Under the pieces are notes generated by a model that had not been told where the DNA came from, made no database searches, and saw nothing but the letters and a program-made list of their open reading frames with translations. From NCBI GenBank assembly GCA_024919175.1, contig CP103804.1:2976001-3040000 (forward strand): a stretch of DNA of 64,000 nucleotides, written 5' to 3'. The first letter of the stretch is position 1. Each line of letters starts with the position of its first letter. Of the stretch, positions 55,010 to 63,279 are shown piece after piece. The stretch comes from Clostridioides difficile (GTDB lineage: Bacteria; Bacillota; Clostridia; Peptostreptococcales; Peptostreptococcaceae). The translations under genes and the position numbers were made by a program.

Positions 55010-56238
55010 AATTTTTCTCCTTTTTCATCTGAATAAACCATTTTTGATAATACATTTCTGTAAATACCGCCATTAATAAAAAATACTAAATTATTTATTA
55101 TAATCATATTATCATTTGGGAGTGTATAACCTAATTTACTATAGCCATTAATCACTTTTAAAGTATTTAAATCAATTTTTTCAAAAGAACTAGTTGAATT
55201 TATGTTTAGAGCATATATATATCCATTATAAATATCAAAATTTCTATGAGTATACATGTCTGTATAAGCAATAATATTTAAATTTGCATCATATTTTACT
55301 AATCCACTTTTTTTATTACTTTCAACTTCTATTCCTCTATCCCTTTCAGATACAAAAACAAAATCATTTAAAAACTTAATGTTTTTCTCATACAATTGTC
55401 CACCCACTCTTAAATCTTTAGAAATAGAAAAATCAAAATTTATTTTAGTTAGGTAACAATCTGTATAGCCACTTGAATTTGAATGCTCTGTTGTAGCATA
55501 AATAGCATTCTTATTACAAACAAACTTACCTCTTTCAAAATCGTAAATACTATTGATTGACATATCTTTAGTTAGCATTTTATACATATTAGATATTCTT
55601 ATTTTGTGAAGCGTTGAAGAAGTTTCATTTCCATATACTCCATAAACAAATTCCCCATAAGTACATAACCTATAATAAGCTCCTTCCATAGTTTGTATCT
55701 CGTTTCCTGTCATCTTATTTATTTTATATAATTTAGTATTATCAGATATAAATAAATATTCTTGAGCAATGCAAATACATGAGAAATTAGCATTAGCTAA
55801 AGTAATATCAAAAATTACAGATTCATCAATAGCGTTAATTTTAATTAAATGTGTTTCTTTGATTACATAAAAATAAGGTTCTTCATATTCTAATATTTTG
55901 AAATTCCCACTACATTTTTCAATGTATTTTATAGTGCCATTCATAACTAAATATGATGAACTATTTGAAAGTATTGTCTCTTTTAAATCCAATAGACCTT
56001 CTTTTTTATCAATTTTATTATTTATTTCTTCCCATGTATCGCTTGTAGTAACCTCTGCGCCTTTGGAGTTTAATGCTGTTACTACATCATTTTTAGCATT
56101 AACTCCAGACTGAAAAACCTCTTTTAATGCTCCTTCTACATTGTCACTTGTAAAGTTATTCTCTGTATCTTCTATAGTTACATTCTTTGCTTCTAATACA
56201 AGATTTCTAACTTTATTAACTAACTCTTTAAAAGTCAT
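55006..56238 (-). CDS. Phage tail fibre with N-terminal anchoring region and beta-propeller-like body
   Basis: This 410-residue protein begins with a helical segment (ELVNKVRNLVLEAKN), then NFTSDNVEGALKEVF, a motif shared with the fibre encoded at 57555-58454 (LFTSSNVEGALKEL). The rest (about 90-410) is built of repeating strands such as YLFISDNTKLYKINKMTGNE, FVYGVYGNE and DIYNGYIYALN, suggesting a propeller-like receptor-binding body. It is preceded by the second copy of the duplicated intergenic repeat. Confidence 0.78.
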   Translation of the reverse strand: MTFKELVNKVRNLVLEAKNVTIEDTENNFTSDNVEGALKEVFQSGVNAKNDVVTALNSKGAEVTTSDTWEEINNKIDKKEGLLDLKETILSNSSSYLVMNGTIKYIEKCSGNFKILEYEEPYFYVIKETHLIKINAIDESVIFDITLANANFSCICIAQEYLFISDNTKLYKINKMTGNEIQTMEGAYYRLCTYGEFVYGVYGNETSSTLHKIRISNMYKMLTKDMSINSIYDFERGKFVCNKNAIYATTEHSNSSGYTDCYLTKINFDFSISKDLRVGGQLYEKNIKFLNDFVFVSERDRGIEVESNKKSGLVKYDANLNIIAYTDMYTHRNFDIYNGYIYALNINSTSSFEKIDLNTLKVINGYSKLGYTLPNDNMIIINNLVFFINGGIYRNVLSKMVYSDEKGEKL

Positions 56239-56243
56239 TTAAA

Positions 56244-56348
56244 CACCTCTCTCTTAATTTATAGTTTTATTATAAATAATTTTAAAACTATAAAAATCTA
56301 CATAGTGTAGATGAAGTGTAGGTAAAATGTAAATGAATTTATATATTT
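56244..56348 (-). repeat. Intergenic direct repeat, copy 2 (upstream of the propeller-like fibre)
   Basis: The counterpart of 54450-54554. The two copies flank the 56238-54572 block, so recombination between them would delete or swap one fibre cassette. Confidence 0.85.
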
Positions 56349-56391
56349 AGAAATAAAAAAAGAACATTACCTATTTTGCAGGTTCTGCTCC

Positions 56392-56553
56392 TTATACTAC
56401 TCCACTATGCTCTATAATATAATTCTCTACTGCTGTTCTATACTCTACATTAGTCACATCATCTAATTCAAATTCTCGATTTTTCAAAGGGTTTAATCCC
56501 TTATTCAGTATTCTCTCTGCTAATATCCTTACTACAACATTATTTATATTCAT
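56392..56553 (-). CDS. Small phage protein, 53 aa, in the XkdX position
   Basis: The frame runs MNINNVVVRILAERILNKG, then NPLKNREFELDDV and ENYIIEHSGVV. GGAGG lies 9 bases before the ATG, which overlaps the previous stop. Its place after a fibre accessory gene mirrors xkdX in the next cassette, although the sequence is not clearly homologous. A hairpin (about 56360-56386) follows. Confidence 0.65.
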   Translation of the reverse strand: MNINNVVVRILAERILNKGLNPLKNREFELDDVTNVEYRTAVENYIIEHSGVV

Positions 56554-56843
56554 TATAAAATTCCTCCAACTTTCTCATTTTCATTCAATAAAATTTGATT
56601 TTCTAACTCTTGTATTCTCTTTTGTTCTTCTGTTAATTCTCTTTTTAATTCTTTTATGATTGGTACATTATTAACTGTATCTATTTTTTCTATATAATAA
56701 TTATCTGCTATTGATTTATAAGGAATATCAATATAATCTATTTTTGATATAGCCTTTCTTGGTATGACATCACCTTCCATTTCTCCATATATTGCAATTA
56801 TTTCTCCGTCTTGGTCAAATATTATTCTTCTTCCTATTTCCAT
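56553..56843 (-). CDS. Phage tail-fibre accessory protein, 96 aa
   Basis: I start it at ATG 56843 (MEIGRRIIFDQDGEII) because AAGGAGG lies 8 bases upstream; the ATG at 56885 is upstream of that site. The sequence has an N-terminal strand pair and a C-terminal coiled coil (KELKRELTEEQKRIQELENQ). Similar small proteins sit beside fibre genes in clostridial phages. No function is assigned. Confidence 0.7.
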   Translation of the reverse strand: MEIGRRIIFDQDGEIIAIYGEMEGDVIPRKAISKIDYIDIPYKSIADNYYIEKIDTVNNVPIIKELKRELTEEQKRIQELENQILLNENEKVGGIL

Positions 56844-56860
56844 TTTTAGACCTCCTTTTT

Positions 56861-57541
56861 TTATTCGTACTTTATAGCGAACCAACTAACTGTTGCACTT
56901 AGACTGGTGTCATTTAAATAGATTGGTATTCTAAATCCATTAGTAAAAAATCCAGCTTGACTAAGATTAGAATAAGTATCTGTGTCATGTGTGTGATTTT
57001 GTAATCTAGAAATATTCTGTCTAATGCTAGACCTGTATTGTTCTTCAATGCATAGTATTAAATTAGGTCTTAAATTCATAGTAGCGTCAAAAGCGATAGT
57101 TGTGTAGTTACTATAGTAACCCTCTGCAATCATAAAAACTAAATTAGGTCTAAAAGACAACGAATTAATCTCAAGAACAATATGTTTTACTGAATTTTCT
57201 GTTTGACCATATGGCAAGATATAGCTTGACTTCATTGTAATATAATTGTTTTCACTTTTCGCTGTTTTTATTATATTTTTTATACTTGACACTTTATCTA
57301 TTAAATTTTGCATGCTTTCAGTTTTATTTGCTGAAATATTTTTATTTGTCAAATTTGATGCAAAAGTATTTTTTAATGTTTCTATTTTTGTTTTAGTTGT
57401 ACTTAGTTTATCTGTGCTCAGAAAAGGGCTTCCTAACACATTAGCTATATTATTTTTACCACCTTGAAAGTCAGTTTGTATACTTTGTAATGTTGTCATA
57501 AGTTCCCCTAAACTAGCATTATCAGTTAATTTAGTTGCCAT
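56861..57541 (-). CDS. Phage tail protein with coiled-coil start and beta C-terminal domain
   Basis: This 226-residue protein begins MATKLTDNASLGELMTTL, with helical coiled-coil potential to about residue 95 (KTKIETLKNTFASNL ... MQNLIDKVSSIKN). A beta-rich C-terminal domain follows (about 100-226, LEINSLSFRPNLVFMIAEGYY). This is probably a distal fibre piece acting with the upstream collar-like fibre. It lies 13 bases after that gene. Confidence 0.72.
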   Translation of the reverse strand: MATKLTDNASLGELMTTLQSIQTDFQGGKNNIANVLGSPFLSTDKLSTTKTKIETLKNTFASNLTNKNISANKTESMQNLIDKVSSIKNIIKTAKSENNYITMKSSYILPYGQTENSVKHIVLEINSLSFRPNLVFMIAEGYYSNYTTIAFDATMNLRPNLILCIEEQYRSSIRQNISRLQNHTHDTDTYSNLSQAGFFTNGFRIPIYLNDTSLSATVSWFAIKYE

Positions 57542-57554
57542 TTCTTCACCTCGC

Positions 57555-58454
57555 TTATATCATATCTATCAAATTATTTGCTATTGTAATACCTTTAGTT
57601 CTCTGCCCATTTACTTCTGTGTTTAATTCATTTTGTTTATCTGCTAATTCTTTCAATGCTCCTTCTACATTACTACTTGTAAATAAATTATCTATATCCT
57701 CTATAGTCGCTCTTTCTGCTGTTATTTGAATACTATCTAAACTAGCTTTTACCTCATTTATAGCATTTACAATATTATCTTTTTTAGTTGTTGTTAATGA
57801 TGTTTTATTACCTAAGTTAGTTGCTAACTCATTTATGGCTCCTACTGTATTATTTTTATCTGTTGTTTTAAGGAGTGTTATATCTCCTATTTTATCCCCT
57901 AAATCTTTTTTAGCATCATCTATTTTCTTATTTGTTGCTGTATTGTTTTCAGCTGTCTTTTTATCTAAATTAGTTATACTTGTTTTTATTTTTTCTTCAT
58001 CTTTTTTAGTTAAAAATATTGCAGTAGGGTCAACAACTAATGTCACTTTCTCTACATTAGATACTTCTATGATAAATTTCAAGTATAAGTCTTTCATAGC
58101 TCCATTGCCAACCTTTGGTTTGTAAGTTTCAGGACTTTTACAAATTGCAATCATATCTCCTTCATTATCTATAAGAGCCATTTCTCTAACTGTGAATCCA
58201 CCTATCGAACCAGGGATACATGCTGTTGCAATAATCCAGTTAGGATTATTTTCATCATTATCAAAAGCATTTATATTACCTTCCCAAACTTTATTTTTTA
58301 ATGCTGTTTGCTCTTCTGTTGGATTATAATAATTTCCTCCACCATCTCCTGCTTGAATCTTCTCTAAAATCACTGACTTACCTAACATTCCTGCATTAGC
58401 AATCTTAGCTTTACCTATGTTTGTTAGTATTGTGTAAAATTGTTCATCAGCCAC
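57555..58454 (-). CDS. Phage tail fibre, tail-collar type
   Basis: This 299-residue protein has the N-terminal domain typical of phage collar fibres (EQFYTILTNIGKAKIANA, IQAGDGGGNYYNPTEEQT, GGFTVREMALIDNEGDMIAI). A coiled-coil/trimerisation region follows (about 155-240) with KTTDKNNTVGAINELATNLGN-like repeats, then LFTSSNVEGALKEL near 265. It overlaps the XkdU-like gene by 8 bases, so it is the baseplate-proximal fibre. Confidence 0.87.
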   Translation of the reverse strand: MADEQFYTILTNIGKAKIANAGMLGKSVILEKIQAGDGGGNYYNPTEEQTALKNKVWEGNINAFDNDENNPNWIIATACIPGSIGGFTVREMALIDNEGDMIAICKSPETYKPKVGNGAMKDLYLKFIIEVSNVEKVTLVVDPTAIFLTKKDEEKIKTSITNLDKKTAENNTATNKKIDDAKKDLGDKIGDITLLKTTDKNNTVGAINELATNLGNKTSLTTTKKDNIVNAINEVKASLDSIQITAERATIEDIDNLFTSSNVEGALKELADKQNELNTEVNGQRTKGITIANNLIDMI

Positions 58455-59094
58455 TTATACCACCTCCTTTTGGATATACTGTTAACGTTTCTGAACTCAT
58501 GTTGTGAGCTAATGCAAACTTAGCTTTAACATTAGCTTTTAATTCTTTGCTTGAATAAGGATATACAGTTATTTCTTCGCTCATAATTGCTGTTTGTGCA
58601 AAATAGGTTTTACTTTTCAATAAAGATACTAGCTTATAACTTACAGCTAAATGAGAAGGTTTTATAACATTTACTCTCTTATATAAATCTTCTAAATCTC
58701 TAGGAAAACCTTGAGTGCTAGTTAGCTCAACACCAAAAGTATATGGGGATATGTTTTCATTTATTTTTATATCCGCACCTGTGCAAGACTGCAATATCAT
58801 AGACATTCGCTTAGGTGTCATAATATATTTACTCTGAAGCTTAGCAATGACTTTTCTTCTTCTAGTTTCCATATCTTCATCTAAGTTAGTAATCAATCCT
58901 ACTCTATTTTCCCAAAAGCTCAAACCCCATGTCGCAGTTTGAGGAAATAATTGTAGTTCTATTTCTTTATTTAATAATTCTAAATTATCAAATTCGCTTC
59001 CTATAGCTTCATATATAGAGTTCATGACTAAAGATTGTTCATAGATAGGAGATAATGTTAGAAGCATTTCTCTACCTTTTTTAGAGGTTATCAT
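58447..59094 (-). CDS. xkdU: XkdU/YmfQ-like baseplate protein (DUF2313)
   Basis: This 215-residue protein has elements of the tail-end family: LTLSPIYEQSLVMNSIYEAIG, WGLSFWENRVGL and RRRKVIAKLQSKYIMTPKRM. The C-terminal part (about 150-215) has two related stretches, SEEITVYPYSSKELKANVKAKFALAHN and SSETLTVYPKGGG, an internal duplication. The family links the baseplate wedge to fibres. It overlaps baseplate J by 4 bases. Confidence 0.85.
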   Translation of the reverse strand: MITSKKGREMLLTLSPIYEQSLVMNSIYEAIGSEFDNLELLNKEIELQLFPQTATWGLSFWENRVGLITNLDEDMETRRRKVIAKLQSKYIMTPKRMSMILQSCTGADIKINENISPYTFGVELTSTQGFPRDLEDLYKRVNVIKPSHLAVSYKLVSLLKSKTYFAQTAIMSEEITVYPYSSKELKANVKAKFALAHNMSSETLTVYPKGGGISG

Positions 59095-60227
59095 ACAACC
59101 ACCTCATTAACTATTTCCCCTACTCCTACCACTTGGTCTTGCAATTTTATATTTTCTTTTACATCATTTATAGTAAGATTAGAAAAATCTTGTATGCCTT
59201 CATCTGTTAACATCATAGAGCCTACTATCGCCTGTATAGCATTGTATGAGACTGTTCCCCCTAAATCAATCTTATCTAAATATTTATCTATCTTAGTTTT
59301 TAGATTGTTTAATACAGTTTCTTCACTAAAGCTACTACTAAATATAAAACTAGCTTTTACATTAATGAGTAATGTGTCAGGTGTCACAACTGTAACTAAA
59401 GCCCCGATAGGAGCTTTCCCGTCTCTATTTTCTCCCTCTGATATATTTAATGGGTATATATATTCTTGAACTTTATTTATTAATTCTTGTGTTGCTGCTT
59501 TCCTATTTTTATCTAGTATTAATACTTTCACTGTACCTGCTCCAGCCCATTCGGGAATTACATAAGCATATCCAACTCCATCAACTTCTTTAGCCCATCT
59601 TATATAGTCTGAACTAGCTCCACTAAGTTTATCTTCTTGCTCTGCTACAAGAACTCTTTCTCTAAAATGTTCTTCATCTTCTATATCTGTTCCACCTTTG
59701 AAACCTTCTTTATTAACAACTGATTTAACACCACTAATAGAACCTAATAAAACAGTTATAGTATTTTGAGCTACATTCCCTATAGTTCCTGTAATTTTAC
59801 ATTCTGCTTTAATATCTACTGTTTCATTTTCTTCTATAGTTTTAGTTTCAAGAAGCTCAAACTCTATGCTTTGCTTTTCATCAGTTGCAACAGTAGTTAC
59901 TATAGTTCCTTTTGTAATTATAGTACCTTGTACACCCATAAATGTAATAACTCCAATAGATTTAGTTGGTTGATTCTTAAATACACCTTTACATTCACCA
60001 AGCCACTCTAAGTAAGTTCCATAACTGGTTTGAGGAAATGCAATCCTTAAATTATTTTGTAATCCTAGTTGTTTTAATTCAGCTATCTGCTCTGCTGTAG
60101 GTCTTGTTGCATCATAGATAAAGTCACCTTCCAATGTAGAAACATCTTGAAAGTTACTTAGCATCCTTTCATGTACAATGTCTTCATCTTCTGTCAAAAA
60201 AACTGGTATAGGTAGTTCTCTTTCCAT
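59091..60227 (-). CDS. xkdT: Baseplate J-like protein (XkdT)
   Basis: This 378-residue protein matches phage baseplate wedge proteins of the gpJ/XkdT type: YLEWLGECKGV, the KGTIVTTVATDEKQSIEFELLE segment, KGGTDIEDEEHFRERVL near residue 180, and SGASSDYIRWAKEVDGVGYAYVIP. It is followed 3' by XkdU and preceded by XkdS, the canonical order for contractile-tailed phages. Confidence 0.94.
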   Translation of the reverse strand: MERELPIPVFLTEDEDIVHERMLSNFQDVSTLEGDFIYDATRPTAEQIAELKQLGLQNNLRIAFPQTSYGTYLEWLGECKGVFKNQPTKSIGVITFMGVQGTIITKGTIVTTVATDEKQSIEFELLETKTIEENETVDIKAECKITGTIGNVAQNTITVLLGSISGVKSVVNKEGFKGGTDIEDEEHFRERVLVAEQEDKLSGASSDYIRWAKEVDGVGYAYVIPEWAGAGTVKVLILDKNRKAATQELINKVQEYIYPLNISEGENRDGKAPIGALVTVVTPDTLLINVKASFIFSSSFSEETVLNNLKTKIDKYLDKIDLGGTVSYNAIQAIVGSMMLTDEGIQDFSNLTINDVKENIKLQDQVVGVGEIVNEVVV

Positions 60228-60238
60228 GTAATAATCAC

Positions 60239-60697
60239 CTACCTTTTTATATTGCCATCAATTACTATATTTTCATCATCTATTGTTAGTACATTAAATT
60301 CATACTCTACTAGCCTGCTGCTCTCCAACCAATTAAAGCTGAACTCTCCTACTTCTTTTGTATATGGATGAACCAAAATAGTTTCTTTTATTAATCTAGT
60401 TATTTCAAGCTCTTTTGCGTTTTGTGATAAGTTACTGGCAATTAAGTCTTTTATTTCACTTCCATATATATTAGAATAAGCTGACCTTTTGTACCTAGGT
60501 GTTAATATAGCTTTCTGACACCACTGTTTATATGCTTGAACTTTATCGCATTTTTTTAGTGTTCCATCTGCATTTTTAACAAATTCACCTTTTATAAAGT
60601 CAAATAAAAAAGACCCTTTTAGGTCCAGTTCACTTTCATTATTGTTTTTTAATTCTATAGTTTCAAAAGTTTCACTTTGAGGAAATAGATTTGGCAT
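60239..60697 (-). CDS. xkdS: XkdS-like baseplate protein (DUF2634)
   Basis: This 152-residue protein has PKYKRSAYSNIYGSEIKDLI-like residues (TPRYKRSAYSNIYGSEI), VQAYKQWCQKAI and RLVEYEFNVLTID, typical of DUF2634/XkdS wedge proteins related to T4 gp25. It overlaps the upstream XkdR gene by 26 bases. Confidence 0.9.
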   Translation of the reverse strand: MPNLFPQSETFETIELKNNNESELDLKGSFLFDFIKGEFVKNADGTLKKCDKVQAYKQWCQKAILTPRYKRSAYSNIYGSEIKDLIASNLSQNAKELEITRLIKETILVHPYTKEVGEFSFNWLESSRLVEYEFNVLTIDDENIVIDGNIKR

Positions 60698-61037
60698 TTA
60701 CAACCCTCCCAACGACCACAAATTCAGCTCCCATAACAGCTACTAACACATTATCGCCTATAGACAAAGGTTTCAACTCTTTTGGAGTTTCTATTTTATG
60801 CTTATGTCTATATTCTCCACTTAAAGCTTCATCTGAAAAAGTAAAATAATCCTCTTTCAATGTTAAATTCTCTAACACTAGATAGTCTTGTATTTCATCT
60901 TTATAACCATTAATTTTCAGCCCATTTGCTGTTATTTCTGCAAGTTCACAGCCCATCCCAAAAGTGCCATTTGACACACTTTTATTCATATTTTCTTTTA
61001 ATATTCTAGCAACTCCATTAAATCTAGCATCAGTCAT
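60672..61037 (-). CDS. xkdR: XkdR-like protein (DUF2577)
   Basis: This 121-residue protein has an N-terminal helix (ARFNGVARILKENMNKSV), the DUF2577-type FGMGCELAEITANGLKING, and a C-terminal strand GDNVLVAVMGAEFVVVGRV. It is part of the baseplate hub set and overlaps both neighbours. Confidence 0.88.
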   Translation of the reverse strand: MTDARFNGVARILKENMNKSVSNGTFGMGCELAEITANGLKINGYKDEIQDYLVLENLTLKEDYFTFSDEALSGEYRHKHKIETPKELKPLSIGDNVLVAVMGAEFVVVGRVVNAKSISSK

Positions 61038-61992
61038 TTGTATAAAACTTCCTCCTTATATATTCTAAAGTACCTATATTTAGCTTCATCTTTGGTGTAG
61101 AGTCTAATGTATGAGTTACATCTATAACATAGTATTCTTTAGCTTTTAGAGATACTTTATCTCCTGCCCTTATTCTGTTTATATCTACTACACAATCTAC
61201 ACTTATTGTTTCTTCTCCGCTATTGAACATTGCTTCTGCTGCTTTCTTAGCTTCTTTTGCATTTTTTATCTTTTCATCCTGTTTAATTTTTTGTAGTGTT
61301 CCATATTTGTCTGAGTCCTTTTTATATGTGCCAATTATAGGTGCTTTTGTATTTTCATCCTTACTCTTACCTAAAACTTTTACACTTGTTACTGCATCAT
61401 TAAAGCTGCTAGTAAAATTTGCATCTTCTAATATGCTTTCTAATTTATATACATTTACATTAGTACCAAGTTTAAATAATTTTAATTTATTATCCATCCT
61501 TACTTTGAATAAGTCTCCACCTTTTGTTGCAGTTTCTTTTAAGTCCTTTTTAATCATATCTAGAATGTTTGTCTTATGTATTACTTTAGCAAGTTTTACA
61601 GAAGTATTCGCTAGATTGTAGTAAGGTATGTTCCATTGTTTACAGTAGTATTCAATTCTTTGAGTTGCTGTATTTTCTTTAAACGAGTATTGTTCTTCAC
61701 TTTCTTCCATGTAAACTGTTCTTTCTCTGCAAGATAGTGTTAGTTTCTTACTCTTTTCACTTCTCCTAGTTTCCCATACGACTCCATCAAAGATAGTTTC
61801 CTCTTTTTTACTCTCATATGCTATATCAATTAAAACTATTTTGTCACCTTTTTTAATGTCTATATCTTGAAGTTGTTTAGGCTCTACTAATGATACATCC
61901 ATCTTGTATGCAACTCCGTCTATAGCTTCACTTAATGTTATTCCTTCGTTAAAATTTGCAATATCATATTTTCCATTTAATATTATTTTCAT
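61030..61992 (-). CDS. xkdQ: XkdQ/YqbQ-like tail hub protein
   Basis: This 320-residue protein is related to gpD/gp27-type hub proteins. It shows TLSCRERTVYMEESEEQ, the central YYCKQWNIPYYNL region, SSFNDAVTSVKVLGKS near residue 195, and a C-terminal barrel DINRIRAGDKVSLKAKEYYVIDVTH. It lies between the LysM protein and XkdR as in PBSX and C. difficile myophages. Confidence 0.9.
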   Translation of the reverse strand: MKIILNGKYDIANFNEGITLSEAIDGVAYKMDVSLVEPKQLQDIDIKKGDKIVLIDIAYESKKEETIFDGVVWETRRSEKSKKLTLSCRERTVYMEESEEQYSFKENTATQRIEYYCKQWNIPYYNLANTSVKLAKVIHKTNILDMIKKDLKETATKGGDLFKVRMDNKLKLFKLGTNVNVYKLESILEDANFTSSFNDAVTSVKVLGKSKDENTKAPIIGTYKKDSDKYGTLQKIKQDEKIKNAKEAKKAAEAMFNSGEETISVDCVVDINRIRAGDKVSLKAKEYYVIDVTHTLDSTPKMKLNIGTLEYIRRKFYTND

Positions 61993-62660
61993 TTGTTAGG
62001 TATCACCAACTTTTGGCCTTTTTTAATTATGTTTGAATTTTTACCAATGACTTTTTTATTTTCGGGTATATTATAAATCTCTGGCCATCTTGAACCTTTA
62101 CCTAAAAACTTTTTTGCAATACTCCATAACGTGTCTGTGGATGTAACTGTATATATTTTAGATTTAGTTTGGGTATTAGGTCTATTATCTTTTAAATCTG
62201 TTTTAGTATTGCTTTTAGTTTCTTTTTTTAATGTCTCTATCTTCAGTTCTCTGTAAGTTCTAAATGTTATCTCAATGTCTCTATCTTCTTCTCTTCCTGC
62301 TGTTTGAGTATTACTAAAATTAGATATTGTAACTAATCCATTGTAGCCAAACCCTGTCATTATAAGTCTTAAAGGTTCGGCTTGGTCTACCCATTTTTCA
62401 AGCATTGCAACTGTTTCGATTGGATTTTTTAACTCGCTGTATCTGCAATAAGAAGCGTCATATTGAAAAGGTAGAAATGTTTTAAATGATATTTCTCTTA
62501 TCTTCTCCCCTTCTTTTTTAATATCAAATTCACCTAGGTTTACTATATCTACAGTTTCAAATCTTTTTTCTTTTTTAATAGATAGAGAATCTTGTGGGTT
62601 AACTGGAAAATGGAAATCTATTTTTTCTTTTTCATTTTTTAGGTATATGTCTATTACCAA
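61989..62660 (-). CDS. xkdP: XkdP-like LysM tail protein
   Basis: This 223-residue protein has an N-terminal phage domain (VIDIYLKNEKEKIDFHFPVNP) and a C-terminal LysM module (about 168-223; YTVTSTDTLWSIAKKFLG and GQKLVIPNK) that binds peptidoglycan. Translation starts at TTG 62660 with GGAAGTG 5 bases upstream. A 20-codon upstream frame overlaps this start. In related phages the tape-measure gene lies upstream; here that place is taken by a toxin-antitoxin module and a CRISPR array. Confidence 0.9.
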   Translation of the reverse strand: MVIDIYLKNEKEKIDFHFPVNPQDSLSIKKEKRFETVDIVNLGEFDIKKEGEKIREISFKTFLPFQYDASYCRYSELKNPIETVAMLEKWVDQAEPLRLIMTGFGYNGLVTISNFSNTQTAGREEDRDIEITFRTYRELKIETLKKETKSNTKTDLKDNRPNTQTKSKIYTVTSTDTLWSIAKKFLGKGSRWPEIYNIPENKKVIGKNSNIIKKGQKLVIPNK

Positions 62661-62716
62661 GTTATCACTTCCTTTCTAAAGTATTTTTTAACATTACACC
62701 GCAGTTTTCTTACCAT
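62654..62716 (-). CDS. 20-codon leader frame overlapping the xkdP start
   Basis: The frame MVRKLRCNVKKYFRKEVITW has its own AAGGAAGTG ribosome site and ends in TGGTAA, overlapping the TTG start of xkdP by 7 bases. It lies downstream of the toxin terminator. It may couple translation into xkdP or be a non-functional short frame. Confidence 0.4.
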   Translation of the reverse strand: MVRKLRCNVKKYFRKEVITW

Positions 62717-62742
62717 AAATTCACTTCCTTTGATTTTGTGTA

Positions 62743-62772
62743 TAAAAAAACACCTACCTTTTGAGTAAGTGC
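62743..62772 (-). terminator. Terminator of the type I toxin mRNA
   Basis: On the minus strand GCACTTAC (62772-62765) pairs with GTAGGTGT (62757-62750), followed by a run of U. It is almost the same sequence as the terminator at 63280-63307 beyond the CRISPR array. Confidence 0.8.
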
Positions 62773-62891
62773 TTACTATATTCACCATTTTATAATTAAA
62801 TTTATTCATCCAGCTAGATTTATCACCATTGTGTATAAAAAATTTCATCTTTTTATTGACTATAAAAAATATTATAGGCAATATTTTTTCT

Positions 62892-62906
62892 AATTTGTGG
62901 TATAAT
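62892..62906 (+). promoter_or_regulatory. Promoter of the antitoxin RNA (extended -10)
   Basis: TGGTATAAT (62898-62906) is an extended -10 box. The 22 bases 62892-62913 recur exactly inside the first CRISPR spacer at 63424-63445. Confidence 0.75.
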
Positions 62907-62911
62907 AAAAG

Positions 62912-63034
62912 CAAGAAGAACTACAATCTATTTGCGGTAGAGTGAAGTTCTATAACTGAAAGTTATTTTTTACGATGATATTTAAAATTTATATCAATCT
63001 TTAAGTCACTCTTTGCGGTAGAGTGGCTTTTTAC
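62912..63034 (+). ncRNA. Type I antitoxin RNA, antisense to the toxin mRNA
   Basis: A transcript starting about 7 bases after the TATAAT at 62901-62906 would run to a terminator stem AGTCACTCT/AGAGTGGCT (63004-63012 with 63020-63028) plus a T-rich tract. It would be roughly 120 nucleotides long. It covers the last ~24 codons of the toxin gene and its 3' untranslated region on the opposite strand. This matches the layout of antitoxin RNAs of C. difficile type I modules near CRISPR arrays. The ends are inferred from sequence. Confidence 0.75.
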
Positions 63035-63115
63035 TTTTTTGATTAACTTGCTAATCAAATAAACTATGTAACTAGCTGTTACACTAGCTAACACATTAAA
63101 TAAAAAATTATCCAT
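62963..63115 (-). CDS. Type I toxin, 50-aa small membrane protein
   Basis: The protein reads MDNFLFNVLASVTASYIVYL, ISKLIKKVKSHSTAKSD, LKIDINFKYHRKK. It has one hydrophobic N-terminal helix (about 4-25) and a strongly basic C-terminus, the pattern of the C. difficile type I toxins found beside CRISPR arrays. GGGAGG lies 10 bases before the ATG but can pair with CCTCCC 11 bases farther upstream. The antitoxin RNA overlaps its 3' half on the other strand. Confidence 0.88.
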   Translation of the reverse strand: MDNFLFNVLASVTASYIVYLISKLIKKVKSHSTAKSDLKIDINFKYHRKK

Positions 63116-63215
63116 GTATATTCACCTCCCTTCTTATCGTTGGGAGGATAATTTTTTAATACATGAACTCCACTCTATAAATTGTAGATTACATCTTCTT
63201 GCTACAATTATTATA
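63116..63215 (-). promoter_or_regulatory. Toxin promoter and structured 5' untranslated region
   Basis: TATAAT lies at 63215-63210 (minus strand), giving a predicted start near 63203 and an ~88-base leader. The ribosome site GGGAGG (63130-63125) is the partner of CCTCCC (63147-63142), so it can be hidden in a hairpin. The leader segments at 63194-63203 and 63165-63177 are near-copies of antitoxin segments 62910-62919 and 62938-62950. They are thus complementary to the toxin mRNA's own 3' region. Confidence 0.75.
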
Positions 63216-63279
63216 TCATATATTACTTACATATTTTACCTGTTTATTACTTTTTACATTATAACCACCTACTTTCAAT

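Noticed and set aside
62717..62914. Leftward frame upstream of the 20-codon leader before xkdP
   Set aside because: It runs through the toxin 3' untranslated region, terminator and antitoxin promoter and has no ribosome site of its own.
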